Made by a program: the position numbers and the translations under genes. A DNA stretch of 64,000 nucleotides from PLanc-01 sp034678485 (GTDB taxonomy: Bacteria > Planctomycetota > Phycisphaerae > Sedimentisphaerales > Anaerobacaceae): positions 16,760 to 80,759 of the forward strand of contig JAXDBU010000014.1 in the NCBI GenBank assembly GCA_034678485.1. Direction: 5' to 3'. The notes under the pieces were generated by a model. The model did no database searches. It was given only the letters and a program-made list of their open reading frames with translations, and was not told the DNA's origin. Of this stretch, positions 17,874 through 27,681 are shown in pieces. Positions within the stretch are counted from its first letter, which is position 1, and each line of letters starts with the position of its first letter.

Positions 17874-19257
17874 CGCTTCTTCGTCTCTTGCGGGACCGCT
17901 CCACGTCCTTCGTGTCCTCGCAGACCACCTCGTACAGCGTCGCTCGCGCGTCGCCGGAGCGGCGCAGGACCCGCCCGAGTCGCTGTGTCGCCTGGCGCGT
18001 CGATGCCTGTCCACCGATGACAACGGCCACCTTGGCCTCGGGGACATCGACGCCCTCATCAAGAACGCGATTGGCAACCAGCACGGTGAACTGGCCCTTC
18101 GCGAATCCGTCGAGCACGGCCAATCGTTCCCGCTTGGGCGTGTGTGACAGGATGCTCGGCACCAGGAACCGTTTCGAGACCTCGATCGCCATCGGGTTGG
18201 AGCCTGCGAAGACGATGGTTTGCTGGCCATAGTGGAGCCGGAAGAGGTCCTCCAGGACGCGGAGCTTCTCGGCCGCCCGATCCTCGATGGACTGCTTGAG
18301 ATAGTAGGCTTTTTGTGCGTGGCGGGCCTGCGGGTCCTTGCCCATCTCCTTGCACAGGTCCTGCCAGGAGTAGCCGGGCAGTTCCTTCCGTCGGGACATG
18401 ATGAAGTGCCGCACGGTCCGGCTGCACTGCTCATACGTCGCCTGCTCGACGTCCGTCAGCGCCACCGGGATGCGGACTACGTCAAAATCCGCGAGCGTCG
18501 AGCCTCGCACGTGCTGGAACGGCAGGTCGTACACGACCGGGCCGATGAGCCAATCGAGATCCGTGTGCAGGCCGTCGGACCGCTGTGGCGTCGCGGTCAG
18601 TCCCAGCCGCATGGGCGCGGCGCACAAGATCGCCGCCTCGCGCCGGCACCGCCCGGGCAGGTGGTGCTCCTCGTCGAAGATCAGCAGACCGAAACCCGCG
18701 CCCATCTTGTCCATGTGGATGTACGCGCTGTCGTACGTCGTCACGGTTATCGGGCGGATGTCGAAGGTCGTGTCGCCCACAATGCCGGCGTCGTAGCCGA
18801 ACGTCGCCAGAATCCGCCGGTGCCACTGGTACATCAGGTCTCGCACGGGCGCCACGACGAGCGTCGCCACTTGCGTCTGGGCCATTGCGGCGAACGCCAC
18901 CTCCGTTTTGCCGGTCCCAGTCGGCATGATGACCTGCCCCCGCCGGTTCGCCCGTGCCCAGGCCACGAGAGCCTCCCTCTGCTCAACACGAGGCTCGGGC
19001 AGATCCTTCTTGGGCCACGAGACCCGTGCCGGCGCAGGCACCGCATCGTGAAAGCGAGGTCCGAACCGCCGACTCAGCGCAACCCGCATTGTTGCGTAGT
19101 GCATCGCATCGCCGCGCCAGGCCCCGACGCGCGGGTCCCACTTCCACACGGCGCTCTCGGGCGCCGCCAGGAGGTTCTGCGGTTGCGGCCCGGTCAGCAG
19201 GAGCGTCCCCCGGTCAAATGATAGAACAACCAGTGCCTGTAATCCATGATCCGTCAT
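17839..19257 (-). CDS. XPB-type SF2 DNA helicase
   Basis: The product is 472 residues with SF2 motifs in order: Q-like region PEPRVEQREALVAWA, motif I MPTGTGKTEVAF, Ia VVAPVRDLMYQW, motif II IFDEEHHLPG, motif III LGLTATPQR, motif IV-V TIVFAGSNPMAIEV and VLVANRVLDEGVDVP, and motif VI TRQATQRLGRVLRRSG. The compact single-chain architecture resembles archaeal and bacterial XPB rather than UvrB. It overlaps the Bax1-like nuclease gene downstream, as XPB and Bax1 genes do in archaea. XPB opens DNA at lesions and Bax1 cuts it, so this pair may form a second excision-repair route. No clear ribosome binding site precedes the ATG at 19257. Confidence 0.88.
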   Translation of the reverse strand: MTDHGLQALVVLSFDRGTLLLTGPQPQNLLAAPESAVWKWDPRVGAWRGDAMHYATMRVALSRRFGPRFHDAVPAPARVSWPKKDLPEPRVEQREALVAWARANRRGQVIMPTGTGKTEVAFAAMAQTQVATLVVAPVRDLMYQWHRRILATFGYDAGIVGDTTFDIRPITVTTYDSAYIHMDKMGAGFGLLIFDEEHHLPGRCRREAAILCAAPMRLGLTATPQRSDGLHTDLDWLIGPVVYDLPFQHVRGSTLADFDVVRIPVALTDVEQATYEQCSRTVRHFIMSRRKELPGYSWQDLCKEMGKDPQARHAQKAYYLKQSIEDRAAEKLRVLEDLFRLHYGQQTIVFAGSNPMAIEVSKRFLVPSILSHTPKRERLAVLDGFAKGQFTVLVANRVLDEGVDVPEAKVAVVIGGQASTRQATQRLGRVLRRSGDARATLYEVVCEDTKDVERSRKRRRSDAYERTVHRRV

Positions 19258-19744
19258 CGCCGGCGATCATAACACAACGACAGGCTCGTCGCCATCCGGC
19301 ACCTTGCCGGCAACGTCAGACGCATGGTCTCTTTGTGTGGCTGCGTTGGCCGTATTCGTAAGTTGCTGCGTACAAGGGAATTGCATCGTGGTGCAAGACC
19401 CATGCCCGCACGAAACTGGAGAAACGAGGCGATTTTGTTTGACTGGGCCGGCCGAAAAGAGTACGATCATGAGTGTCTTTGCTTCTCAACTAACGGATGC
19501 AAGCAAGGACATACACACCTCGATTCAGCTTGCGGTGCGTGGGAGGACTGTCACACTCTCCTTGCCTCCCATACGATACGGAGAAGGTCGTTAGTGAGGG
19601 ATGTTAGCCGGGCTCTGGCCTGCATCCGTTCACGATATATCGGAAGACATCAAGCGAGCGTGTGCCGGGCGAGTTGCCGAGAGGAATACAGGGCACGGCC
19701 CGTCAAGAACGGTATTGAAACCGGATTGCATGAGAGGAGACACG
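19258..19744. other. gene-free interval between helicase and PEP-CTERM gene
   Basis: About 490 bases with no convincing gene; the short frames here lack a ribosome binding site and family features. A possible sigma-70-like promoter on the plus strand is listed separately at 19439-19467, about 280 bases before the PEP-CTERM-like gene. Confidence 0.5.
19439..19467 (+). promoter_or_regulatory. possible sigma-70-like promoter
   Basis: TTGACT at 19439-19444 and TACGAT at 19462-19467 are separated by 17 bases. The -35 fits the consensus well and the -10 moderately. It would transcribe the PEP-CTERM-like gene with a long leader. Confidence 0.35.
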
Positions 19745-20452
19745 ATGATCTACGGGCGAAACATGATGATCCTGAGCGCGCTGTTGCTATACTGCTGTGG
19801 CGGCGCCCAGGCGGCACAGACCATGTTGGTTCTGCCGGAACTGAACTTGGACATCACCACGTACACGGACGGCGGCGTTTACGACCCGCTGTTCCCCAGC
19901 ACCCAGACATGGAATGGCGTGACGTTCAATCTGGTCGAAGACCCGTTGACCGGGTATAACGCGTGGCATCGGTCGACCAGCAATCCGCAATCCCTGGACA
20001 TCACCGTGAATGTGTACGGCGCGACCACAGCCTACACCATCATCAACTCGGCGTGGGGCAGCTATGGCACGGCGGACGGCATGGTGGAGTTCTTTGGGTC
20101 CGACGGCACCCACTATGTCGTGACGCTCGTGCAAGGCGCCAACCTTCGAGACCACTACGATGGATCTTACAACAACGTCATCGACAACGTGAATGCGGTG
20201 CCCGCTTTCTACGTCGGCGATGGCCGAGCCCGCCTGGATATGCAGATCTTCCCGCTGCCCGCTGCCTTCGCCGATGAGACGCTTACGACCATTCGTTTCA
20301 CATCCGGAGCGGATGGCGCCAGCGGCGTACCCTTCCTTGTGGCAGCGACAGTGGAATCGCTCGACACAACGATTCCGGTCCCCGGCGCAATGATCCTCGC
20401 CGGACTCGGCGCCGGCGTCGTCGCTGGCCTGCGCAGGCGGAGAATGCTGTAA
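19745..20452 (+). CDS. PEP-CTERM-like sorted secreted protein
   Basis: The product is 235 residues. It has a signal peptide (MMILSALLLYCCGGAQAAQT) and a beta-rich body with aromatic residues (NAWHRSTSNPQSLDITVNVY, FFGSDGTHYVVTLVQGANL). The C-terminus is a sorting-type tail: IPVPGAMILAGLGAGVVAGL followed by RRRR, a variant of the PEP-CTERM pattern (Pro-containing motif, hydrophobic span, basic end) recognised by exosortase. No exosortase gene is in this window. GGAG 5 bases before the ATG at 19745 fixes the start; the frame extends upstream without a better site. Function beyond export and surface retention is unknown. Confidence 0.75.
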   Translation: MIYGRNMMILSALLLYCCGGAQAAQTMLVLPELNLDITTYTDGGVYDPLFPSTQTWNGVTFNLVEDPLTGYNAWHRSTSNPQSLDITVNVYGATTAYTIINSAWGSYGTADGMVEFFGSDGTHYVVTLVQGANLRDHYDGSYNNVIDNVNAVPAFYVGDGRARLDMQIFPLPAAFADETLTTIRFTSGADGASGVPFLVAATVESLDTTIPVPGAMILAGLGAGVVAGLRRRRML

Positions 20453-20508
20453 GCATCACACCACTTCGCGTGCACAGGCGCGGAATGGTGGCAATCGACA
20501 AGTTCCTC

Positions 20509-20556
20509 GGGGGAGAAGGCTGGGAAGACGATGGCTCTCATCGCGGCCTTCTCCTC
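20509..20556. terminator. hairpin, possible terminator after the PEP-CTERM gene
   Basis: Arms GGGGGAGAAGGC (20509-20520) and GGCCTTCTCCTCC (about 20545-20556) pair over about 9-11 bases with a 24-base loop. Only a weak T-rich stretch (TTCTTTCTCC) follows. It lies between two converging genes and could serve both. Confidence 0.35.
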
Positions 20557-20686
20557 CGAGTTCTTTCTCCGTGATCCAGGCAATCCCGGTGCGACTGTCA
20601 CAGGGATTCTCCGAGAATCTGTGTGCAGCGAGATGGTTCGGGGGAAGTGACCTTGGCGGGTCACACGTTGACGAGTTGCACTGCCG

Positions 20687-23600
20687 TCAACGAGAGGATG
20701 TCACGGATTGTTGTCCGGCCTTGAAGAGTTCCGCGATCTCGTCTTCGCTGAGGGCGTAGCTGTAGATGCGCACGTCGTCGATCCAGCCGTTCCAGCATCG
20801 TTCTGGCTGTTCGGCGTTGTCGCCGATTACCACGGGAGAGTCGTTCGTTCGGATCCTTCCCCACGCCGGGCGTGACGCATCCAGGTCTCCATCGACGTAC
20901 AGTGCGATCCGATTGCCGTCATATGTCGCGACAATGTGGTGCCACCGGCTGTCGTCGACGATCCGACTCCCTTGTGCGCTGGCCGATGCCCCGTCGGGCG
21001 ACTGCAGTCCGCTACAGGCGAATTCCAGGCTGCGGGCGTCGCCGGACCTGTGGAGCCGCCAGGAGGTGTCGCCCTTCGTGATGAGCGCCTGCCACCATCG
21101 GTTGAAGGCGCCCACCCGTGTCCATGTCGAAACGGTGATCTGGTCCGTGATGTCGAACGGGGCTTCCTCGACGATCCGCACGGCGCCGTCGGCCGGCAAC
21201 AGGGCGCCGCCGATCCGACCGCCCGACGGCTGCCACTGCACAGTCCCTGTGACGACGCCCGAATGGCCGTTTCCGGAGGCGTCGGCCGCCGTACTGCCCG
21301 AGGACTCATCGAGTTTCCACCAGCCCAGCAAGACGCCGGTCGAGAAGCTCCACAGACTCCCCTGTGCATAAGGCCGGCCGGAGGTATAGAGACGTAAGCG
21401 TGCTGCGTAGTCTCCTCGCCATCGAGCCGACTCGTCAGCGAGCAGTTCGATAGCCTTCTCCTGCCACGACACCGCCGCGGTGAAATCCCCCACCTGGGCA
21501 CAGACTGCCGCCAGCGTGGCGAGGCACTGGTGATCCTTCCAGCTCGTCAGCTCACACGCCTTCGTGGCGTTCGCGATGGCCTGCTCCTTGTCGCAAACCT
21601 CAGCCACGGGGCACGCGGCCTGCAGCCAGGCCAGATCGCATCGCGCTTGCACGTGGTTTGGATCGAGCTGTACGGCTTTCGCATAGTCCTGCACGGCATC
21701 GCGGTAGTCCTCGCCATGGTGTTTGCGTTGCCGGCCTCGCTGGTAGAATGCCTCGGCTGTCGCATCCCGGACCTCGTCGATCTCCTCGTTCGGCTCCATC
21801 GCAAAGAGCTTCTCTGACGCTTCGTCGATTCTCGCTTCTTCGAGATATCGCCACAGCCCGCCGATCTCGCTGTCTTCGCCCGCCACGACCTTCCGGACCT
21901 CGTAGAGCAGGCTTTGCTGTAGCACGTCGGCGTCGTCTTCCGGGAGCCCGCGCAACCTCGCCAGTGTCTCCCTGGCCTCCCGCTGCCGGCCCAGTTGCTT
22001 CAGGGACATGGCGGCCACCGCCAGACTGGAACCGCCCGGCTGTCGGCCGAGTGCGTCGCAGAGTCCCTCCAGGGAGCGGAACGTGTCGAGGGCATCTTCG
22101 TATTGTCCCTGTCGGTAATAGTTTTCACACAGTGTGCCGACTCGCGTGATGAAACCGGCCAGATAGGTTCTCGCATCGGCGCGGTACGTCCCGCGTCGAA
22201 TCGCGCCGGCGAAGTCGCGACAACTGCGACGAAGGTATTGCTCTTCCGTGATGGCGGAACGGACAGCCTCGTGCATCGAATCGGCCGGGTCGAGCTGGGC
22301 CAGCCAGATGCTGCCGTACCAGTCGCGAATCTCGATCGCCATCTTCGATCCGTCGGGCGAGGGAGAGCCCAGAATTGCGGGGGAGGGGAAGAGCTGCCAA
22401 GCCTTGCCCTGCTCGACGTCGTAACTCCAGAGTCCCAATTCCCCGTTGTGAAATCCTCCGGCGAGGATCTCCTTTCCATTCCGCGTCCACTTGAGGCCCA
22501 TGCCGTAATGGCCGTCCGGCGGGGGGGCCGTCCAGGTGGATTTCACCCGGCCGCCGGGAATTTCCACGATGCAGAGTCTGTCTCCGTCCACATAGGCCAG
22601 ATGCCTGGCGTCGGGCGACACGGCGAAGTAGGAGGGGCCCGGAAGGACCGGCTCCGGCTCGCCGAGCGGATTGTCCACGTCAAGGGACCAGGCCTCGCCG
22701 CCGGACTGATAGAACACCCGTCCGGCCTCGCCCGCCCAGACGGGCCAGGCGCCGCGCGACAGGAATCGCGGTCCGCCGCCGGCAGCGGGGACCATCCACA
22801 GCTCCGTGGCGCAGCCGGAAGGGCCGCGATTCGGCGCTCGACCGAACGCAATCCACCGCCCGTCCGGCGACCAGGCGCAGTCCTTGCCGGACGAGGCCAG
22901 GACGCGGACCTGCCCGCTGGCGATATCCAACGCTTCGAGCCTGCCCGACTCGTTGACGAGGGGCGAACCCGAGGTCGCGCAACTGCTGCGCATCCCGTAC
23001 AGATCGATCCGCCCGTAGGCCAGCTCTTTGCCGTCGGGGGACCATGACGACATGCCGAATGCCGAGGGGACCAGACATCTCCCGAAGGTCTGGCACACAC
23101 GATATTGCTCGACGGCCTTGCGCATGAGGGAGAACGGTTCCGTGCGGGCGACCGCCTCGGGCAGCTCCAGCGAATGTCCCGCGAGGAGGAGCCTGAAGGT
23201 GCATCGGTAGATCCACAGGCGGAAGAAACCGTAATCCGGGTGCCGGGTCAGGCGGACATGCTGGTCCCTGGCTCCGTCGTAGTCGCCCGCCAGGACCAGG
23301 GCCGCGAACAGCTCGAAGCCGGTGCGGAGGTCGTCCGGCCTCAGTTCGGCGCAGTACTTCGCATCTCGCAAGGCGGCCTGGTAATCGTGCATCTGCACGA
23401 GGGTCTCGCGTCGCTGGTCATGGAGCTCGAACCGTTCGGCTTGACTCTCGCACAGGGAGACCGCGCGATTGTGGTCCTCCATCGCGGCTTCACATTGTCC
23501 CGTCTGCCGTCGGGCCACTGCCCGCAGGGCGTATCCGAGCGCGTCCTTGGGTCTCAGGACAATCATGGCTTCGGCATCGGTCGTCATTGCTGCGTAGTCC

Positions 23601-25306
23601 CCCACGGCGTCGCTTGCCAGGGCCCTCGCTTGACGCGCGGGGTAGTACGCCGGGTCCAGCTCCAGGGCCTTCGACAGCCACTCGTGGGATGTCGTCGATG
23701 TGTCAGCGGTGATGCCTCGTAGCGTGTACGCTTCCGCCGTCTGCGGAAGCAGGGATTCGCCGGCCTGTTGGTGGCTTTGAGCCTTGGCCGGATCGCTGGC
23801 CATGTAGATCGTGGCCAGCAGGCAGTGCGCCGGACCCGCGATCTGGGGTGGGCAGTCGAGCAGTTGGGTGAGTTCCGCCTGGGCCTCGTCAAATCGGTCG
23901 AGGGCATACAACAAGTTGGCGTGCAACAACCGCGTGGCGGGTTCGGCCCGCTCCGTGGTCAGGTAGCCGTCCAATTCACCCAGTGCCTGCCCGTAGCGGC
24001 CCTGGGCCTGGAGCTGTTGTGCCCGAGAGAGCTTGCGATCGATCTGGACACTGTGCTCCAGTTCCACGACCGCGCTCTGCGCCTGGCGGACACGGACATA
24101 GAGATAGGTGCTGATCGTGAATCCCGCGAGCAGCGTGGCGACGAGGATGGCCGCCGTGGCGATGGGGACGCGATGCTTGCGGAGCAGCTTGCGAAGGCGG
24201 TATGCGGTCGATTCCGGGCCGGCTATCAACGGGGCGCCGCTCAGGTAGTTGCGGATGTCGTCGGCGAACTCGTAGGCGGAGCGATACCGGCGCGTGCGGT
24301 CCTTGCGCATGGCCTTGAGCGGAATCCATTCCAGCTCTCTCTGCAGCGACTTGGACAGGGCGGCGACATCGGTCCGACGAGCTTCGGCGATCCGCTGCGC
24401 AGTTTCGCCCAGGGTCGAGATCCGCGTGCTGGGGCGCAGCGGCTCTTCCTCGCGGATGATCCGCTGCACCTCGCCCAGGGCGGCGGAACGGAGCGTCGCC
24501 GGATCGAAGGGCAGGGCCCCCGTCAGGAGTTCGTATAGCACGACCCCGAGCGAGTAGATATCCGTCCGGGTGTCGATGTCCAGCCCGCTCATCTCGGCCT
24601 GTTCGGGACTCATGTACTCCGGCGTCCCGATCATCTCGGCGTACCGGGTGAACACCGTCCGCTCGGTCAGTCGCTGATTCGTGGCCTTCGCGATCCCGAA
24701 GTCGATCACCTTGGGCACCGGTTCGCCGTCGTGGAGGGTCACCATGATGTTCGAGGGCTTCAGGTCCCGGTGGATGATCCCCTTCTGGTGTGCATGGTGG
24801 ACCGCGTTGCAGACCGGAATGAACAGGTTCAGACGCTCCTGCATGGTCAGGCGGTTTCGGTCGCAGTACTCGGTAATGGAAAGGCCTCGCACCAGTTCCA
24901 TGACGAAGTAAGGCCGGCCAGCCTCGGTCGCGCCGGCGTCGAAGACCCTGGCGATGTTCGGGTGGTCCATCATGGCCAGCGCCTGTCGCTCGGCGTCGAA
25001 ACGGGCGACGACCTGGCGGGTGTCCATCCCCAGCTTGATGACTTTCAGAGCCACCCGCCTGCGGAGCGGCCTCTCCTGCTCGGCCATGTAGACGACCGCC
25101 ATGCCCCCTTCGCCGATCTTCTCCAGGAGCTTGTATGGGCCGATCACCGTGCCCGTGCCCTCGATGGAGCCGGCAGCCGAACGGGTGTCGCCGCCCAGGG
25201 TCTCGGGGTATGCGACGAGCTTCAGAATGCATCGGGGGCACTGTCCTTCCGGCGCACCGGCCGGGAGAACCCCGCCGCACTGAGGACACTGCTTTTCCTG
25301 GCTCAT
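20687..25306 (-). CDS. giant Ser/Thr kinase with TPR, propeller and LamG domains
   Basis: The product is 1539 residues. In order: a zinc ribbon (CPQCGGVLPAG...CPRC, residues 6-28), a kinase domain (about 50-345: GEGGMAVVYMA, HRDLKPSNIM, DFGIAKA, MSPEQAEM), one membrane span (about 380-402), and TPR-like repeats to about 700. A TolB/WD40-type propeller follows (SWSPDGKELAYGR, CAWSPDGRWIAFGR, YFAVSPDARHLAYVDGD), then more TPR-like helices. The C-terminus is a LamG domain (about 1345-1530) ending in NGWIDDVRIYSYALSEDEIA. The sensor part would be extracytoplasmic and LamG may bind glycan. GGAG 6 bases before the ATG at 25306 supports this start. The ECF sigma gene lies just upstream, the usual planctomycete sigma/kinase pairing. 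Confidence 0.92.
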   Translation of the reverse strand: MSQEKQCPQCGGVLPAGAPEGQCPRCILKLVAYPETLGGDTRSAAGSIEGTGTVIGPYKLLEKIGEGGMAVVYMAEQERPLRRRVALKVIKLGMDTRQVVARFDAERQALAMMDHPNIARVFDAGATEAGRPYFVMELVRGLSITEYCDRNRLTMQERLNLFIPVCNAVHHAHQKGIIHRDLKPSNIMVTLHDGEPVPKVIDFGIAKATNQRLTERTVFTRYAEMIGTPEYMSPEQAEMSGLDIDTRTDIYSLGVVLYELLTGALPFDPATLRSAALGEVQRIIREEEPLRPSTRISTLGETAQRIAEARRTDVAALSKSLQRELEWIPLKAMRKDRTRRYRSAYEFADDIRNYLSGAPLIAGPESTAYRLRKLLRKHRVPIATAAILVATLLAGFTISTYLYVRVRQAQSAVVELEHSVQIDRKLSRAQQLQAQGRYGQALGELDGYLTTERAEPATRLLHANLLYALDRFDEAQAELTQLLDCPPQIAGPAHCLLATIYMASDPAKAQSHQQAGESLLPQTAEAYTLRGITADTSTTSHEWLSKALELDPAYYPARQARALASDAVGDYAAMTTDAEAMIVLRPKDALGYALRAVARRQTGQCEAAMEDHNRAVSLCESQAERFELHDQRRETLVQMHDYQAALRDAKYCAELRPDDLRTGFELFAALVLAGDYDGARDQHVRLTRHPDYGFFRLWIYRCTFRLLLAGHSLELPEAVARTEPFSLMRKAVEQYRVCQTFGRCLVPSAFGMSSWSPDGKELAYGRIDLYGMRSSCATSGSPLVNESGRLEALDIASGQVRVLASSGKDCAWSPDGRWIAFGRAPNRGPSGCATELWMVPAAGGGPRFLSRGAWPVWAGEAGRVFYQSGGEAWSLDVDNPLGEPEPVLPGPSYFAVSPDARHLAYVDGDRLCIVEIPGGRVKSTWTAPPPDGHYGMGLKWTRNGKEILAGGFHNGELGLWSYDVEQGKAWQLFPSPAILGSPSPDGSKMAIEIRDWYGSIWLAQLDPADSMHEAVRSAITEEQYLRRSCRDFAGAIRRGTYRADARTYLAGFITRVGTLCENYYRQGQYEDALDTFRSLEGLCDALGRQPGGSSLAVAAMSLKQLGRQREARETLARLRGLPEDDADVLQQSLLYEVRKVVAGEDSEIGGLWRYLEEARIDEASEKLFAMEPNEEIDEVRDATAEAFYQRGRQRKHHGEDYRDAVQDYAKAVQLDPNHVQARCDLAWLQAACPVAEVCDKEQAIANATKACELTSWKDHQCLATLAAVCAQVGDFTAAVSWQEKAIELLADESARWRGDYAARLRLYTSGRPYAQGSLWSFSTGVLLGWWKLDESSGSTAADASGNGHSGVVTGTVQWQPSGGRIGGALLPADGAVRIVEEAPFDITDQITVSTWTRVGAFNRWWQALITKGDTSWRLHRSGDARSLEFACSGLQSPDGASASAQGSRIVDDSRWHHIVATYDGNRIALYVDGDLDASRPAWGRIRTNDSPVVIGDNAEQPERCWNGWIDDVRIYSYALSEDEIAELFKAGQQSVTSSR

Positions 25307-25385
25307 AACCATCTCCGGTCTGGGTGCCTCACGGGCACGCGCCCCTGCATACGGGAAAACCGGGCGACCGTTACGCGAATTCCTG

Positions 25386-26132
25386 CTACCGCTCGAATGC
25401 GGCGAACAGATCGCCGATTTCCTCTTCGAGCTGCTCGGGGGTCGTCACCGTCTCCGCGATTTCGTCGCGAATCAGTTCCCGCAACCGCTGGCGGAGACGA
25501 TGCACGGCCACCCGCAGGGCGCCTTCGCTCATGCCCAGGCGATCCGCGGCCTGTCGGTAGAAACCTGCTTCGGCCTCGATCGTGATCTGGCTCTTCAACT
25601 GGTCGAAGAGTTCCGCTTTGCCCGCCTTGGCGTACTCGCCTCGCAGTGACTCGACCGCTCTGCCGATCACGGTCATCGCCCAGGATCGGTCGAACAGTCT
25701 GTCGGCGGAGAGAGCGTCGCTGGGTTCCAGCGAATAGCGGGTTTCCGCCTGCTCGAACTCCAAGGGCAGGACGCGTTTGCCGCCGCCTCGCCGCTCGGTC
25801 TGGGTCCGACGCCACTCGTCCGACACGAAGTTCTTCAGGGAAGCCAGGAGAAACGACCGGAATCTGAACTCTCGCGGTCTGACGCTCTGCAGACCATGTT
25901 TCTCCAGCAGGTGGGCGAAGAACCCCTGCACGGAGTCTTCCGCGGAGGACTTGTCGTAGCCTCGTCTGCGGAGGTAGAAGTAGAGCGGAGACCAGTACCG
26001 ACGGCACAGAAACTCCAGAGCTTGCCGCGCGTTGGGCGAATCCTCCCCTCCCGCGGCGACCACCATAGTCCAGCGGGTCGTGGCGAAGCGCCCGTCTTGG
26101 AACGAGTCGCGAGTTGTCGAATCCTCTGGCAT
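25386..26132 (-). CDS. ECF-family RNA polymerase sigma factor
   Basis: The product is 248 residues. Sigma region 2 occupies about residues 35-110 (FLCRRYWSPLYFYLRRRGYD, SAEDSVQGFFAHLLE, FRFRSFLLASLKNFVSDEWR). Region 4 occupies about 175-225, with the helix-turn-helix ADRLGMSEGALRVAVHRLR. The N-terminal TTRWTMV block is shared with the sigma factor at 5717-6589. The gene lies between the FGGY kinase (19 bases upstream) and the giant kinase (79 bases downstream), all on one strand. It may therefore be expressed with the sugar-catabolic genes and act with the kinase. Which promoters it reads is unknown. No ribosome binding site is obvious before 26132. Confidence 0.9.
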   Translation of the reverse strand: MPEDSTTRDSFQDGRFATTRWTMVVAAGGEDSPNARQALEFLCRRYWSPLYFYLRRRGYDKSSAEDSVQGFFAHLLEKHGLQSVRPREFRFRSFLLASLKNFVSDEWRRTQTERRGGGKRVLPLEFEQAETRYSLEPSDALSADRLFDRSWAMTVIGRAVESLRGEYAKAGKAELFDQLKSQITIEAEAGFYRQAADRLGMSEGALRVAVHRLRQRLRELIRDEIAETVTTPEQLEEEIGDLFAAFER

Positions 26133-26151
26133 TGCGAAGGCCGATTCACGA

Positions 26152-27633
26152 CTACTGGTTCAGAACCGAGACCCAGTTCTCATAGGCGCCCTGATAGGCC
26201 TTCTTCCGTTGCTTGTTGGGCTCGACCGTGCGGACGGGCTTGAGACCGACGAAGGCGTCCTCGGGACCGCAGTAGAACCCGGCGCCGATCCCCGCGCCGC
26301 GGGCGGCGCCCTGGGAGCCGTCGGTGCTGTACAGCTCGACCGTCGCGCCGGTGATCGTCGCGAAGGCCTCCGCGAACAGCGGACTGAGGAACATGTTGGC
26401 GTTGCCCGCCTTGACGGTCTTGAGCTTCGTGCCCATGTCCTTCATGATCTGCAGGCCGTAGTTCAGTGCGAAGACGATCCCTTCCTGGGCGGCCCGCAGG
26501 AGATGGGCCTTTGTGTGGATGTTGAAGTTCCAGTTGTGGACGGAAGCGCCGATGTTGCGGTTCTCCAGGGTCCGCTCGGCGCCGTTGCCGTAGGGCAGGA
26601 TCACGAGGTCGTCGGAGCCGACCGGCGCCTGGGCGGCCAGCTCGTTCATCTGCGGATAGTCCATCCACTCGCCGCCGACGTGGTGCTTGAGCCAGCTATT
26701 GAGGATGCCGGTGCCGTTGACGCAGAGCAGGATGCCGTAGCGGGGCCTCTTCGCGGTGTGATTGACGTGGACGAAGACGTTCACGCGGGACTTCGGGTCG
26801 CAGTTGCGCTTGTCGGTGACGCCGTAGACGACGCCGGAGGTGCCTGCGGTCACGGCGATCTCACCGGGCGCCAGAACGCCCAGCGACAAGGCATTGTTGG
26901 GCTGATCGCCCGCGCGGTAGCCGATCTTCGTGCCGGCCTTGAGGCCGAGCTCCTGTGCCGCCGACGCGGTCAGTTCGCCCTGGATGGAGAACGTCGGCAC
27001 CGTCTCGGCGATCAGGTCGGTCGAGATGCCGTAGTTGGCCAGGACGAAATCGGCGAGTCCGTCCTTCTCGAAGTCCCACATGATCCCCTCGGACAGGCCG
27101 GAAGGCGTCGTCTGAATCTCGCCCGTCATTTTCATCGCGATGAAGTCGCCGGGCAGCATGATCTTGTCGATCTTCGCATAGAGCTTCGGCTCATTCTGCT
27201 TGACCCAGGCGAGCTTCGAGGCGGTGAAGTTGCCGGGCAGGTTGAGCAGTCGCTTGAGGCACTTCTTCGGCCCGATGGCCTTGGCGGCCTGCTGACCGAT
27301 TTGCACGGCCCGACTGTCGCACCAGATGATCGACGGGCGCAGGACCTGCTTGTTCTTATCGACCGCGACCAGACCATGCATCTGATAGGAAATGCCGATG
27401 GCCTTGACGTCCCACGGATCGAACTGAGCCTTGTCGCGAATCCTGGCGGTGGCGAGCTTGACGTGTTCCCACCAGGTGTCGGGGTGCTGCTCGGCCCACC
27501 CGGGCTTCTTGGCGATCATTTCGAGCTCGCGGTCGGGCGAAGTCGCTGCCCCCAGCACCCGGCCCGTCTGGGCCTCCAGCAGTGTCGCCTTGACCGACGA
27601 ACTCCCGACATCGTATCCCATCAGCAGCGCCAT
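26152..27633 (-). CDS. xylB: FGGY-family sugar kinase, xylulokinase-like
   Basis: The product is 493 residues, normal for the family. The FGGY phosphate-1 region is at the N-terminus (LLMGYDVGSSSVKATLL). Other signatures are GISYQMHGLVAVD near residue 92, IIWCDSRA, and the second ATP motif VTAGTSGVVYGV near residue 260. The closing region GSQGAARGAGIGAGFY is typical. MHGLV after the second strand favours xylulokinase over glycerol or gluconate kinase; xylulose is therefore the most likely substrate, with other ketoses possible. It follows the sulfatase and glycosidase genes on the same strand, which fits phosphorylation of a released sugar. GGGGTG 5 bases before the ATG supports the start. 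Confidence 0.82.
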   Translation of the reverse strand: MALLMGYDVGSSSVKATLLEAQTGRVLGAATSPDRELEMIAKKPGWAEQHPDTWWEHVKLATARIRDKAQFDPWDVKAIGISYQMHGLVAVDKNKQVLRPSIIWCDSRAVQIGQQAAKAIGPKKCLKRLLNLPGNFTASKLAWVKQNEPKLYAKIDKIMLPGDFIAMKMTGEIQTTPSGLSEGIMWDFEKDGLADFVLANYGISTDLIAETVPTFSIQGELTASAAQELGLKAGTKIGYRAGDQPNNALSLGVLAPGEIAVTAGTSGVVYGVTDKRNCDPKSRVNVFVHVNHTAKRPRYGILLCVNGTGILNSWLKHHVGGEWMDYPQMNELAAQAPVGSDDLVILPYGNGAERTLENRNIGASVHNWNFNIHTKAHLLRAAQEGIVFALNYGLQIMKDMGTKLKTVKAGNANMFLSPLFAEAFATITGATVELYSTDGSQGAARGAGIGAGFYCGPEDAFVGLKPVRTVEPNKQRKKAYQGAYENWVSVLNQ

Positions 27634-27681
27634 CTATACACCCCTTCACGTTCGCGAGTTCGATTGCGGACCGTACCAGCC

